Shown one piece after another: positions 14,728 through 21,205 of a stretch of 36,039 nt of DNA. The notes under the pieces are model-generated. The model was not told the origin of the DNA. It searched no databases and saw nothing but the letters and a program-made list of their open reading frames with translations. This DNA comes from a virus, in IMG/VR virus record IMGVR_UViG_3300025769_000033, positions 1 to 36,039 of that record; one strand, given 5' to 3'. Made by a program: the position numbers and the translations under genes. Numbering within the stretch: the stretch's first letter is position 1; each line of letters starts with the position of its first letter.

Positions 14728-14975
14728 AGGTCGAACTTCTCGCCGCGTCGCTCCGCGAAGTAGTGACGAGGCCGGCACCTCTGCCGGCGCTCAATGATCA
14801 CCAGCTGCATCCCGCTCCCCGCCCGACGCTGAGCCATCTCGTGCGTTCCAGCGTCATATGCGCGACGAGCCTCCGCGATCGTCATGGGCGCGTCAGTGAT
14901 CGCCCGCCACGACACGTCACCATTGCCGCTCAAGTCTTGCATCGCGATCGGGAGCCACCTTCTCACCAGCGCCAT
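14703..14975 (-). CDS. Hypothetical early protein (90 aa)
   Basis: The ATG at 14975 overlaps the end of the DnaA-fusion gene and gives MALVRRWLPIAMQDLSGNGD. The central segment MTIAEARRAYDAGTHEMAQRR followed by MQLVIIERRQ and a basic tail (PRHYFAERRGEKFDLWL) has the look of small phage early proteins but no known domain. It overlaps the next gene by 25 bases. Confidence 0.55.
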   Translation of the reverse strand: MALVRRWLPIAMQDLSGNGDVSWRAITDAPMTIAEARRAYDAGTHEMAQRRAGSGMQLVIIERRQRCRPRHYFAERRGEKFDLWLKQETR

Positions 14976-15484
14976 TCCAATTGGTCCGAGATCGCCTCGA
15001 TGTCCTCCGCCAGATCGGTTTGCCCTCGCTCTTCCTGCCAGAGCAGCCGGTCTTCGATCCGCCGACACGCGTGCATCATCGACGTGTGGTCGCGCTCGAA
15101 AGCAGCGCCCATCGCGGCATAAGTCATGCCCAGCTTTGTTCTCGCGAGATGAATTGCCACATGCCGGGCAAGCACCATTTCCTTGTTCCCTCGGCTGCAG
15201 CCGCAGATCAGCGCCTCCGGCACCTGATAATAGTCGGACACCACCCCTATCAGCCGCGCCAGATCAGCTGACGGCTTTTTGGCTTTTGCAGGCTCCGCGG
15301 CTTCCAGCTTGGCGACCGCTGCCTGCAGGTAAACGCACAGGTCCATCGCTTCCTCGATCGCCTCTCTGATCAGCTGCACCGGCGGCATCGTGTTCTGATC
15401 CATCGTGCCGCCGAAACGCCGGCGGCCTTCCTCAGCGCGCTGGAGGTGCTGATCGATCAGCTGCTGGACGATCGGGTCACGCAT
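14963..15484 (-). CDS. MazG-like helical domain fused to DnaA domain IV (173 aa)
   Basis: Residues ~1-62 resemble the helical MazG-like/dNTP pyrophosphohydrolase fold of phages (GRRRFGG, then IREAIEEAMDLCVYLQAAV, with acidic residues E44, E45 and D48). Residues ~75-146 match DnaA domain IV: VVSDYYQV, EMVLARHVAIHLAR, then the signature RDHTSMMHACRRIE at 131-144 which contacts the DnaA box. A linker rich in Ala and Lys joins them. No AAA+ domain is present. The start at 15484 overlaps the upstream stop. It may direct or compete at DnaA boxes, or link replication with nucleotide control. Confidence 0.85.
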   Translation of the reverse strand: MRDPIVQQLIDQHLQRAEEGRRRFGGTMDQNTMPPVQLIREAIEEAMDLCVYLQAAVAKLEAAEPAKAKKPSADLARLIGVVSDYYQVPEALICGCSRGNKEMVLARHVAIHLARTKLGMTYAAMGAAFERDHTSMMHACRRIEDRLLWQEERGQTDLAEDIEAISDQLEWRW

Positions 15485-15692
15485 GGTCCAGCTCCAGCAT
15501 GTCGAGGACGCGCGCAGCACGGTCCCGGTAATCGGCGCGCATCAGGTCTCCATCGGTGGACTGAACCGTCCAGTCACAGTCCTGCCATCGGCACGCCGGA
15601 CACGGCTGCTCAAGGTCGCGAAGCAATTTCGCGAGCGCTTCCATGGCATTCTGGTCAAGATCGACAGTCGATGTGTTTTTCTTCGCCATCAT
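15477..15692 (-). CDS. Small cysteine-containing hypothetical protein (71 aa)
   Basis: The protein has a CPACRWQDC segment at ~31-39, a possible metal-binding knuckle, flanked by helices (EALAKLLRDLE, YRDRAARVLDMLELDH). No family is recognised. It is tightly packed between the 187-codon gene and the DnaA fusion, overlapping both, so it belongs to the replication operon. Confidence 0.55.
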   Translation of the reverse strand: MMAKKNTSTVDLDQNAMEALAKLLRDLEQPCPACRWQDCDWTVQSTDGDLMRADYRDRAARVLDMLELDHA

Positions 15693-16201
15693 TTCATCTC
15701 CCGCAGTACGCGCCTTTCAGCTTCGCGCTCGACCGCCTCGCGCACAGCCAACCGCTTCCGAGCCTTTATCCGAATGCTTTCGATCAAGTCAGGAACGGTC
15801 GGCATCCACTTCTCGCCGCGCTTGATCCAGCTTTGGATCGTCTCCAGCACGGCGTCGCCTGGATATTCAGCCAGCACCTCGGCGTAGACCGACAGCTTGA
15901 ATTGATCCCACTTCTCCGCATGCGCCGTGATCAGCGCGAGCTTGGTCACCGCCATCACGATCGCCTCCCTGCTTGCCGGCAGGCAGGCTTCCTCGACCAC
16001 CTCGCGTAGCGCCGCTAGATCCACTTCCGCCCCGATCGTAACTTTCGTGCTGCCGAGATCCATCTGGCCATCCCGGCCCGTCCGGCTCTGGACTTCCATC
16101 GTCAGGCCGGGCCATGACAGCCAGGTAAGCTCGCATTGCCGATCCCATTGCCGGGCTGTTAGCTGGCTCGCGCTGCGCAGCGGGACCACATTTGTCGTCA
16201 T
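15689..16201 (-). CDS. Replication-operon protein, helicase-loader candidate (170 aa)
   Basis: The start at 16201 has GGAGGG at 5 bases, inside the initiator gene, which decides it over an upstream alternative. Residues ~100-170 (KWDQFKLSVYAEVLAEYPGD, then WIKRGEKWMPTVPDLIE and a long basic helix rich in Arg and Glu) recall the C-terminal pattern of phage replication proteins that load the helicase, with WMPTVPDLIE like the WPT-ADL motif. It lacks a Walker A. It overlaps the initiator's reading frame by 335 bases, unusual for phage genes. The function is inferred from position and pattern. Confidence 0.55.
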   Translation of the reverse strand: MTTNVVPLRSASQLTARQWDRQCELTWLSWPGLTMEVQSRTGRDGQMDLGSTKVTIGAEVDLAALREVVEEACLPASREAIVMAVTKLALITAHAEKWDQFKLSVYAEVLAEYPGDAVLETIQSWIKRGEKWMPTVPDLIESIRIKARKRLAVREAVEREAERRVLREMK

Positions 16202-16886
16202 AATTGCCCTCCATAATTTTGGCGAAATTCGCGGCTTTCGACACAAATTCAAAGTTGGCTTTCCAGGCTCCGCGCTCGCCGCGCAGGAATGGCGAGGCCT
16301 CCACCTTGTCGAGAGCGGCCAGCCAGCCCTCTAGGCCGCCGGCGTCGTCAAGTCGTTTTGACAGCGTTTTCTTGCGAGCGTCGCTGCGCAGCTGCACGGT
16401 CGGGAGACCGGCTCGCTCTGCCATCGCATTCCACGCAGCGAAAGCGGGCTCGACATCGTCGTGAAACGACGAGAGTTCTTTGGTCTTAGTTTTGGTCTTA
16501 GTTTTGGTCTTAAAGGGGGTCTTAGGAGGACACTGGTGTCCGGGGGGGTAGGACATGGGTGTCCGGGGGGGTAGGACACTGGTGTCCTGGGGGGTAGGAC
16601 ACTGGTGTCCTGGGGTCACCTCGCCATCGAGGTGTATCTGATACACATTCACGCCGCCGCTCACCATCGGTCGCGCGGTCAAAACACCCACCTCTATTAG
16701 CCGCCGACTAGCGCGCCGGATCGTCCTTGCGTCCACGCCGATCTCATCGGCGAGCGTCTGCTGGCTCGGATACGCGTTCGGCAGTCGCGACGCGATATAG
16801 ATCAGCACCAGCTGCTCGACCGGGGTCAGGCTCAGCTCTCGGTCGTCGCGGATCGCGCGCACGATCTCGCTCGTCCCCTCAGTCAT
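15867..16886 (-). CDS. Replication initiator, winged-helix (O-like, 339 aa)
   Basis: Residues ~20-85 form a winged helix (TPVEQLVLIYIASRL, YPSQQTLADEIGVDARTIRRASRRLIEVGVL), the DNA-binding domain of phage initiators. Residues ~92-135 are encoded by the iteron array (CP, PP and KTKTKT repeats). Residues ~145-227 carry the conserved C-terminal pattern of phage replication proteins: SPFLRGERGAWKANFEF and ANFAKIMEGNYDDK. Family members usually end soon after this; here the frame runs on for ~110 Gly-, Asp- and Arg-rich residues while the real next gene is read in another frame. Either a tail extension or a lost stop. Confidence 0.8.
   Translation of the reverse strand: MTEGTSEIVRAIRDDRELSLTPVEQLVLIYIASRLPNAYPSQQTLADEIGVDARTIRRASRRLIEVGVLTARPMVSGGVNVYQIHLDGEVTPGHQCPTPQDTSVLPPRTPMSYPPGHQCPPKTPFKTKTKTKTKTKELSSFHDDVEPAFAAWNAMAERAGLPTVQLRSDARKKTLSKRLDDAGGLEGWLAALDKVEASPFLRGERGAWKANFEFVSKAANFAKIMEGNYDDKCGPAAQREPANSPAMGSAMRAYLAVMARPDDGSPEPDGPGWPDGSRQHESYDRGGSGSSGATRGGRGSLPAGKQGGDRDGGDQARADHGACGEVGSIQAVGLRRGAG
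16481..16524. repeat. Four 12-bp A+T-richer repeats next to the iterons
   Basis: TGGTCTTAGTTT occurs at 16481 and 16493, then TGGTCTTAAAGG at 16505 and the diverged GGGTCTTAGGAG at 16517, all exactly 12 bp apart. In an otherwise G+C-rich gene these encode the Lys-Thr repeat of the initiator. They directly adjoin the iterons and are a candidate DNA-unwinding element. Confidence 0.75.
16528..16610. other. Replication origin candidate: four 23-bp iterons
   Basis: GGACACTGGTGTCC or a one- or two-base variant begins at 16528, 16551, 16574 and 16597, exactly 23 bp apart, each a dyad with half-sites GGACAC and GTGTCC, separated by G-rich spacers. Copy 2 (16551) is imperfect. The period is not a multiple of three, so the repeat is under DNA-level rather than protein-level constraint. 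It lies inside the initiator gene between the DNA-binding and C-terminal parts, as do the four iterons of lambda O. Confidence 0.85.
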
Positions 16887-17193
16887 CAGCGCCCCCTGCT
16901 AGCTCAATAAAAGTCGAGATGGGCAGATGCACGATCGGCTCGGCACGCGGCTCGTCGGTCACGACGATGCCCGCTGGCGGCATCCATGCTCGGAGCTGCT
17001 TGTCACCGCCGCGGCGACGCTTGACCTCGATCGCGACCGTTCGACCGGCGATCGTTGCCTCAAGATCGTGGCTAGTTTCAGCACCAAGCTGACCCGCTCG
17101 GCGATCGACGCGAACAGCGGACCACTCCGGTGGCAGCAGGTCTCGGACCTTCACCTCCGACCGCGTCCCGGCGGCTTTCTCGCGGGCGCTCAT
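16879..17193 (-). CDS. Small PD-(D/E)XK nuclease (104 aa)
   Basis: The start at 17193 overlaps the stop of the upstream gene (ATGA). E13, D43 (SHDLE) and E56-V-K58 in AIEVKRR form the PD-(D/E)XK catalytic pattern of small Holliday-junction-resolvase-like phage nucleases. The basic segment after the motif (KRRRGGDKQLR) would bind DNA. It sits just upstream of the initiator gene in the Cro operon, so a role resolving replication or recombination intermediates is likely. Confidence 0.75.
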   Translation of the reverse strand: MSAREKAAGTRSEVKVRDLLPPEWSAVRVDRRAGQLGAETSHDLEATIAGRTVAIEVKRRRGGDKQLRAWMPPAGIVVTDEPRAEPIVHLPISTFIELAGGADD

Positions 17194-17795
17194 ATGCGCC
17201 CCGTCCATTCCTGACCGTAAGCAGCGGCATCGAATTTTCTGTAACCGTTGGCGGCTGGCGCTTGAGCCTCTCGGCCCAACTCGATCTTCCAGGCCGTTAC
17301 ATGCTGCATAACGTCGGCGATCGGCACGACGCGGCCCGCAGACCTATTTGGGCTGTCGGGCGTGCTCGGCGTCTCAAAAGTCGCGAACGTCTCCTCCAGC
17401 GGCTTAAACCAGCGCCGCAAGGCCGGGAAGTCGATCAGGTACGCGTCAACGGTCCCATCCGGCTGCTCGAAACCGTAGAGGAGATAGTCCGCGCTGGAGG
17501 TCTTCATCCAACCGTCGCGCTTGCGACCGGCGTTGATATTCGACGCCGTTTCGAGCACGAAGGCGGTGTATGCGTGACCGCGCGCTGGCCAGCGGACGAG
17601 CTTCTCCTCAATGCCGATCGCGCGACCATCGGAGGCTTGCAGGAGCGCGTCAACGCCGTGCTGGCGCTGTAGTTCTTTGGCCAGCCCAGGCCCGTCCAGC
17701 AGAACGAACCGCCCCCGCGTCCTCTCCTGATAAAACGGGACAATGACCCGGTCGCGTAGGCCTCGCTGCCAGGCGTCGTCTCGCGCGAAGCTCAC
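17190..17795 (-). CDS. Predicted nuclease-fold protein, GTG start (201 aa)
   Basis: GVDALLQ (D49) and AIGIEEK (E63, E64, K65) resemble the core of a PD-(D/E)XK or restriction-endonuclease-like fold. An aromatic-rich middle (SADYLLYGFEQPDGTVDAYLIDFPALRRWFKPL) follows. The GTG start overlaps the Cro stop (GTGA), so it is the second gene of the early operon. Its substrate is unknown; the acidic and Lys residues would need testing. Confidence 0.55.
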   Translation of the reverse strand: MSFARDDAWQRGLRDRVIVPFYQERTRGRFVLLDGPGLAKELQRQHGVDALLQASDGRAIGIEEKLVRWPARGHAYTAFVLETASNINAGRKRDGWMKTSSADYLLYGFEQPDGTVDAYLIDFPALRRWFKPLEETFATFETPSTPDSPNRSAGRVVPIADVMQHVTAWKIELGREAQAPAANGYRKFDAAAYGQEWTGRI

Positions 17796-18007
17796 CGCAG
17801 CGGCCCTTTGAGGTAGTCGCGGATGGCCGACCGCTCTTCAGCGGTCATCACCGCCTCCTCCGCCATCCGCAGAAGCGCGGCGCGAACGCTGACCTTGTCC
17901 GGCAGCCCCGCGCGCTTCCATTGGCTTATCGCGGTGCGATGCAACCCAAGCCGCCGCGCAATTGCAGCGCCGCCGCCCAGGCGTTTGATCAAATAGTCCA
18001 GGTCCAT
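17792..18007 (-). CDS. Cro-like repressor (71 aa)
   Basis: Residues ~10-36 (GGGAAIARRLGLHRTAISQWKRAG) are a helix-turn-helix of the YdaS/Cro type, followed by VSVRAALLRMAEEA. It is divergent from the cI-like gene and is the first gene of the replication operon. The -10 of its promoter ends six bases before the ATG, so the message is probably leaderless. It should repress the cI promoter and the early promoters to commit to lysis. Confidence 0.85.
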   Translation of the reverse strand: MDLDYLIKRLGGGAAIARRLGLHRTAISQWKRAGLPDKVSVRAALLRMAEEAVMTAEERSAIRDYLKGPLR

Positions 18008-18013
18008 GGGGCA

Positions 18014-18041
18014 ATTGTACCGCTTATTTTTGTTATGTCCA
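18014..18041 (-). promoter_or_regulatory. PR-like promoter of the cro/replication operon
   Basis: On the minus strand TGGACA (18041-18036), a 16-base spacer and TACAAT (18019-18014) place the start point at or beside the cro ATG. The -35 overlaps one half of the operator at 18036-18054. PL at 18755-18782 has the same -35 and spacer length. Confidence 0.8.
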
Positions 18042-18054
18042 TTTCATTTTGACA
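18036..18054. promoter_or_regulatory. Operator candidate at PR
   Basis: TGTCCA, seven bases, TTGACA: an imperfect 19-bp dyad whose left half-site contains the -35 of PR. Binding here would block cro and the replication genes. Confidence 0.75.
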
Positions 18055-18079
18055 TTTGCGCCGCAAATATCATCGCGCT

Positions 18080-18107
18080 TGTCCATTCGAGCTGGACGAG
18101 GTACGGT
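18080..18107. promoter_or_regulatory. Second operator and possible cI promoter
   Basis: TGTCCA, seven bases, TGGACG (18080-18098) is a near-perfect dyad of the same type as the PR operator. It also overlaps a weak plus-strand promoter, TTGTCC (18079-18084), 17 bases, TACGGT (18102-18107), which would start the cI message next to the ATG at 18117 without a ribosome site, as lambda PRM does. The promoter part is low confidence. Confidence 0.6.
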
Positions 18108-18116
18108 CCGCGCATC

Positions 18117-18734
18117 ATGAGCACCTTCAGAGCCCGCCTAAAGGCTGCGCGCGTTGCCGCTGGGTATCGCAACGCGAAACACGCCGCTGAAGCGTTGGGG
18201 GTGCCTTATGCCACATATCAGTCGCACGAGAGCGGCAAGCGGGAGCCTCGCGCCTCGCTATTGAAAATTTACGCTGATACGTTCAACGTCACTGAGACTT
18301 ACCTGGCCGCCGCAGACGCCGAGCCTTTACAGAGCCTCAGTCCACGGCCACCCCCTCTAGTGCAGATGGTGCCTGTCGTGTCATGGGCGAGCGCATCGGA
18401 CTTCTCTGAGGCGACGGCGGAAAACGGCGAAAAAGTGCCGGTGCCGTCTAGTTCTTCAACGCTCTTTGCGCTGCGCGTCTCTGGGAATTCAATGGATCGA
18501 GAGGCTCCGCACAACTCGATCATTGTGGTTGACTACGCTCAGACATTTCCCGTCGATAGAGCACTGGTCGTGGCTCGGCGGGATAACGAGACTACGTTCA
18601 AGCGGTACCGCGACAATGACGGCCCTCGTCGTTTGGAGCCGGCCAGCACCGACCCCTCGCATCAGTCTATTTTTGAGAATGGGGGCGCGATCGAAATTAT
18701 TGGCCGGGTCATATATATCATCCGAGCTGTTTGA
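18117..18734 (+). CDS. cI-type repressor with S24 peptidase domain (205 aa)
   Basis: Residues ~5-60 form a helix-turn-helix (LKAARVAAGYRNAKHAAEALGVPYATYQSHESGKREP). From ~85 (VPVVSW) to the end is an S24 LexA-like domain: catalytic Ser125 in SGNSM and Lys162 in TTFKRYR, with the family IIVVDY and IIGRVIYI strands. RecA-stimulated self-cleavage would induce the prophage. Where the family has Ala-Gly before cleavage, this one reads ASASD at 91-95, so the scissile site is not canonical. I start at 18117; an upstream ATG would run through the operators. Divergent from cro. Confidence 0.9.
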   Translation: MSTFRARLKAARVAAGYRNAKHAAEALGVPYATYQSHESGKREPRASLLKIYADTFNVTETYLAAADAEPLQSLSPRPPPLVQMVPVVSWASASDFSEATAENGEKVPVPSSSSTLFALRVSGNSMDREAPHNSIIVVDYAQTFPVDRALVVARRDNETTFKRYRDNDGPRRLEPASTDPSHQSIFENGGAIEIIGRVIYIIRAV

Positions 18735-18740
18735 CAATTT

Positions 18741-18760
18741 CGTCCATTTTTTAGTGGACA
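18741..18760. promoter_or_regulatory. Operator candidate at PL
   Basis: CGTCCA, eight bases, TGGACA: the same half-sites as the operators between cro and cI, with one more base in the centre. The right half-site is also the -35 of PL, so the repressor would close the recombination operon. Confidence 0.7.
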
Positions 18761-18782
18761 ATTACAATTTATGAGGTACAGT
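18755..18782 (+). promoter_or_regulatory. PL-like promoter of the recombination operon
   Basis: TGGACA (18755-18760), a 16-base spacer and TACAGT (18777-18782), the same plan as PR. Transcription would begin near 18789, ahead of AGGGAGGA and the ATG at 18806. An alternative -10, TACAAT at 18763-18768, lacks a -35 at the right distance. Confidence 0.65.
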
Positions 18783-18805
18783 TTCTCTCATCAGGGAGGA
18801 ACGCA

Positions 18806-18976
18806 ATGCACCACGATCGATACATCACCGCTAATCATCGGCTGCTCCGCGAGGAGTTCGCGGCTGACCTCGCCGCATCAGGCGTAGAGAGGGCTGCTGC
18901 CGAGCAACTGATCCACGACGCGGAAATGGAGGCAGACCTCCGCGCGATCGAGGAGGCTCGTCATGCAGCCGCTTGA
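18806..18976 (+). CDS. Small helical protein, first gene of the PL operon (56 aa)
   Basis: From ATG 18806, preceded by AGGGAGGAACGCA, the product runs MHHDRYITANHRLLREEF and is Ala- and Glu-rich helix to the end (EQLIHDAEMEADLRAIEEARHAAA). No family is recognised. As first gene after PL, in the place of lambda N or cIII, it may be a small regulator; that is only a positional guess. It overlaps the next gene by 14 bases. Confidence 0.65.
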   Translation: MHHDRYITANHRLLREEFAADLAASGVERAAAEQLIHDAEMEADLRAIEEARHAAA

Positions 18977-19142
18977 CGCGCCGATCGCACTGGCTCCGAT
19001 ACCAGCTATGACGCTGCGCGTCGCGCTGCTGAAAGCATTCGTCAGGCATGAAGGCGACGCCGACATCGCCGCCGCGCTGGACGCGGTCGGCTTCCTCGCT
19101 CGCGCCACCGAGATCGTTGAGGGCCTGGACGATGCAGCGTGA
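18963..19142 (+). CDS. Small hypothetical protein (59 aa)
   Basis: The product MQPLDAPIALAPIPAMTLR is followed by a helical part (ALLKAFVRHEGDADIAAALDAVGFLARATEIVEGLD). It overlaps both its neighbours (14 and 11 bases), as in a tightly coupled early operon. I recognise no family. Confidence 0.55.
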   Translation: MQPLDAPIALAPIPAMTLRVALLKAFVRHEGDADIAAALDAVGFLARATEIVEGLDDAA

Positions 19143-19965
19143 CTTTCCCAAGCATCAGCTTGGCGCGAGCAAAGCGTATATGCTGCTGCGCCCAGGCGGG
19201 CCGCTTGACCTCTGGCTAGAGATGACTGGCAGGAAAGAGCGGGAAGACCTTAGCCGCGTGCTACGCGTTCAGATGGGTTTGTTCACCGAGCCCCTCAACA
19301 GGCGCTGGTACGCGCAAGAAACAGGACTCGCCACGGTCGGGGCTGAGCAAGAATACACTCACCCAAACTATGACTGGCTCGTCGCGCATCCTGACGATGT
19401 ACGGGATGCCGATGACGGCAGCCTCGTCGTGATCGACTACAAGCACACCGCAGGCGACGCGTTTGAGCCGCGCTTGCTGGAGACCTACACACCGCAGATC
19501 CACGTCCAAGCCCTGTGCGCCGCCGCCGCGACTGGGCGCAAGGTCAAAACCGGCGAGCTTTCGGTGTTTTTTGGCAACCACAAGTGGGCGCGATACGTCA
19601 TCGACATCGACGAAGGCTATGCCAGCGAGCTTTTGCGCTTGTACCGCAATTTCCATCGGTGCCTCCTTGAGAATACGCCGCCAGATCCGGCGTATTTTGA
19701 GCCGCCAGCGGACACACCGCCGCCGCCCGTGCCGCACCGCGTCGTGGATATGACCGCGAGCAACGCTTGGGCAGACGCGGCTGGCACCTACATCGCCACG
19801 CGCGAGGCCGCTGCTCAGCACAAGGCCGCTGACAAGGCTCTCAAGGATCTTGCCCCGAGCGACGCGCGCTCAACGCACGGGCACGGCGTCGACCTTATCA
19901 ACACCGGCAAGCGCCGCACCATCAAGCTGACGAAGGAGGAAGTTGATGAACAAGCCTTTAAGTAG
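19132..19965 (+). CDS. YqaJ-type recombination exonuclease (277 aa)
   Basis: The protein has the core of the YqaJ/lambda exonuclease family: GLFTEP (E53), AHPDDV (D88, D89), VVIDYK (D102 and K104 in place of E-x-K) and TPQIHVQALCA (Q122). It would resect double-strand ends for the annealing protein encoded next. The start at 19132 overlaps the upstream stop by 11 bases. The C-terminal 70 residues (Ala- and Lys-rich) are outside the nuclease fold. Length is usual. Confidence 0.85.
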   Translation: MQRDFPKHQLGASKAYMLLRPGGPLDLWLEMTGRKEREDLSRVLRVQMGLFTEPLNRRWYAQETGLATVGAEQEYTHPNYDWLVAHPDDVRDADDGSLVVIDYKHTAGDAFEPRLLETYTPQIHVQALCAAAATGRKVKTGELSVFFGNHKWARYVIDIDEGYASELLRLYRNFHRCLLENTPPDPAYFEPPADTPPPPVPHRVVDMTASNAWADAAGTYIATREAAAQHKAADKALKDLAPSDARSTHGHGVDLINTGKRRTIKLTKEEVDEQAFK

Positions 19966-20596
19966 TGATGACCGCCGCCTGCTCGACCTGCTCCCGCCGG
20001 GCAGCAACATCCAGGACGCGGTCTGGCTGCACAAACAGTCGGGGATGAGGATCATCAAGCACAGATATATCGAGCTTCTGGCGGGCGCGCAGGCGATCCA
20101 GACTGTGGACCTCGATGTCCAGTATTGGCCGGAGAAAAGCGCAGCCATCGCCAAGGCGACCGTCGCAAAGGACAGCATCCAGTACATCTCCTGGGGCGAG
20201 GCCGCGCCGGGAAACAACAAAAACGCGTATCCGGTAGCGATGGCGGAAAAGCGCGCCATGGACCGAGCAATATTAAAGGCGGTGAATTTGCACGGTTTCT
20301 TCTACAGCGACGCCGAGATCCCACCGGACGACGCGTTGTCGCCGGTGCCGCCGCCGACCAAGAAGGAGCAGGCATCGGCTATTGCCGACGCGATCGGCTC
20401 GGTCGCGCACAACGGCACCGTCCAGACTTGGTCCGAGCGCCTCCGCAGCGCGATGACCGTCGAGGCCCTCAAGGCCAACGGCGCTGCGCTCAAAGACGAC
20501 CCCGAGTACGAGCGCCTGACCGACGCGCAGATCGCCGAGCTTCAGCGCGTCTACAACGACACCCGAAATAAACTCAGCCAAAAGGAGGCCGCATAA
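19946..20596 (+). CDS. Annealing (recombinase) protein candidate (216 aa)
   Basis: AAGGAGGAAGTTG places a perfect ribosome site before ATG 19946; a TTG one codon earlier is less likely. The sequence [64 protein letters not shown] recalls the Rad52/Erf-like annealing proteins in its AMAE-RA-DRAIL-A segment. Position between a YqaJ nuclease and SSB strongly favours this role. The C-terminal helices ([38 protein letters not shown]) fit an SSB-interacting tail. No family is proven by sequence alone. Confidence 0.7.
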   Translation: MNKPLSSDDRRLLDLLPPGSNIQDAVWLHKQSGMRIIKHRYIELLAGAQAIQTVDLDVQYWPEKSAAIAKATVAKDSIQYISWGEAAPGNNKNAYPVAMAEKRAMDRAILKAVNLHGFFYSDAEIPPDDALSPVPPPTKKEQASAIADAIGSVAHNGTVQTWSERLRSAMTVEALKANGAALKDDPEYERLTDAQIAELQRVYNDTRNKLSQKEAA

Positions 20597-21030
20597 TGCC
20601 ATCACTCAACAAGGTGACCCTGATCGGCCATCTGGGCCGAGACCCAGAAGTCCGCACCATGAACTCAGGCGACCGGGTCGTGAATATGTCCATCGCCACG
20701 TCAGAGCGGTGGAGGGACAAGGCCAGCGGGGAGATGAAGGAGAAGACGGAATGGCACAGGGTCGTGATCTTCAATGACCGCCTCGCCGACGTCGCCGAGA
20801 AGTATCTGCGCAAGGGCTCCTCGGTATATCTCGAGGGCCAGTTGCAGACCCGGAAATGGACCGACCAGCAGGGCCAAGAAAAATACACGACGGAGATCGT
20901 GCTCCAGCGCTATCGCGGCGAACTCACCATGCTCGACGCAAAGAGCGCGGGCGGCGGCGGAGACGGTGGCGGGAGCCGGGACTGGCAAGCGCCAGCCAGC
21001 GACGACCTCAATGACGAGATGCCGTTCTGA
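20596..21030 (+). CDS. ssb: Single-strand DNA-binding protein (144 aa)
   Basis: The OB-fold starts [19 protein letters not shown] and continues [52 protein letters not shown], as in bacterial SSB. A Gly-rich linker and the C-terminal acidic tip DDLNDEMPF complete the pattern (the tip recruits partners as DDDIPF does in Escherichia coli). Its start overlaps the upstream stop by one base. The length is at the short end of normal. Confidence 0.95.
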   Translation: MPSLNKVTLIGHLGRDPEVRTMNSGDRVVNMSIATSERWRDKASGEMKEKTEWHRVVIFNDRLADVAEKYLRKGSSVYLEGQLQTRKWTDQQGQEKYTTEIVLQRYRGELTMLDAKSAGGGGDGGGSRDWQAPASDDLNDEMPF

Positions 21031-21113
21031 TGCGCGGCGCTATCGGAGACGTGATCGGCTGGGCCTTTATTTCGAGCGCTTTTGTAGCGGCGCTCTGGCT
21101 CGTGCCGTTTTGA
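21030..21113 (+). CDS. Candidate membrane micropeptide (27 aa)
   Basis: An ATG overlapping the SSB stop (TGATG) opens [21 protein letters not shown] with a single hydrophobic segment ending LWLVPF. Gene coupling is the main support; it may not be real. Confidence 0.4.
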   Translation: MRGAIGDVIGWAFISSAFVAALWLVPF

Positions 21114-21205
21114 GCAAAGCCGGCCAGCCAAGGGCGTTACCTCCCTCTGTGCCCGGTCAGGCGCGCGGCAGTGGCTGGAGCCGCGCGCCACTTTGAGTGA
21201 GCCTG

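Noticed and set aside
16528-16610. CRISPR array
   Set aside because: The repeat unit is a contiguous 23-bp period with only G-rich spacers of 9 bases, inside a coding gene; iterons fit better.
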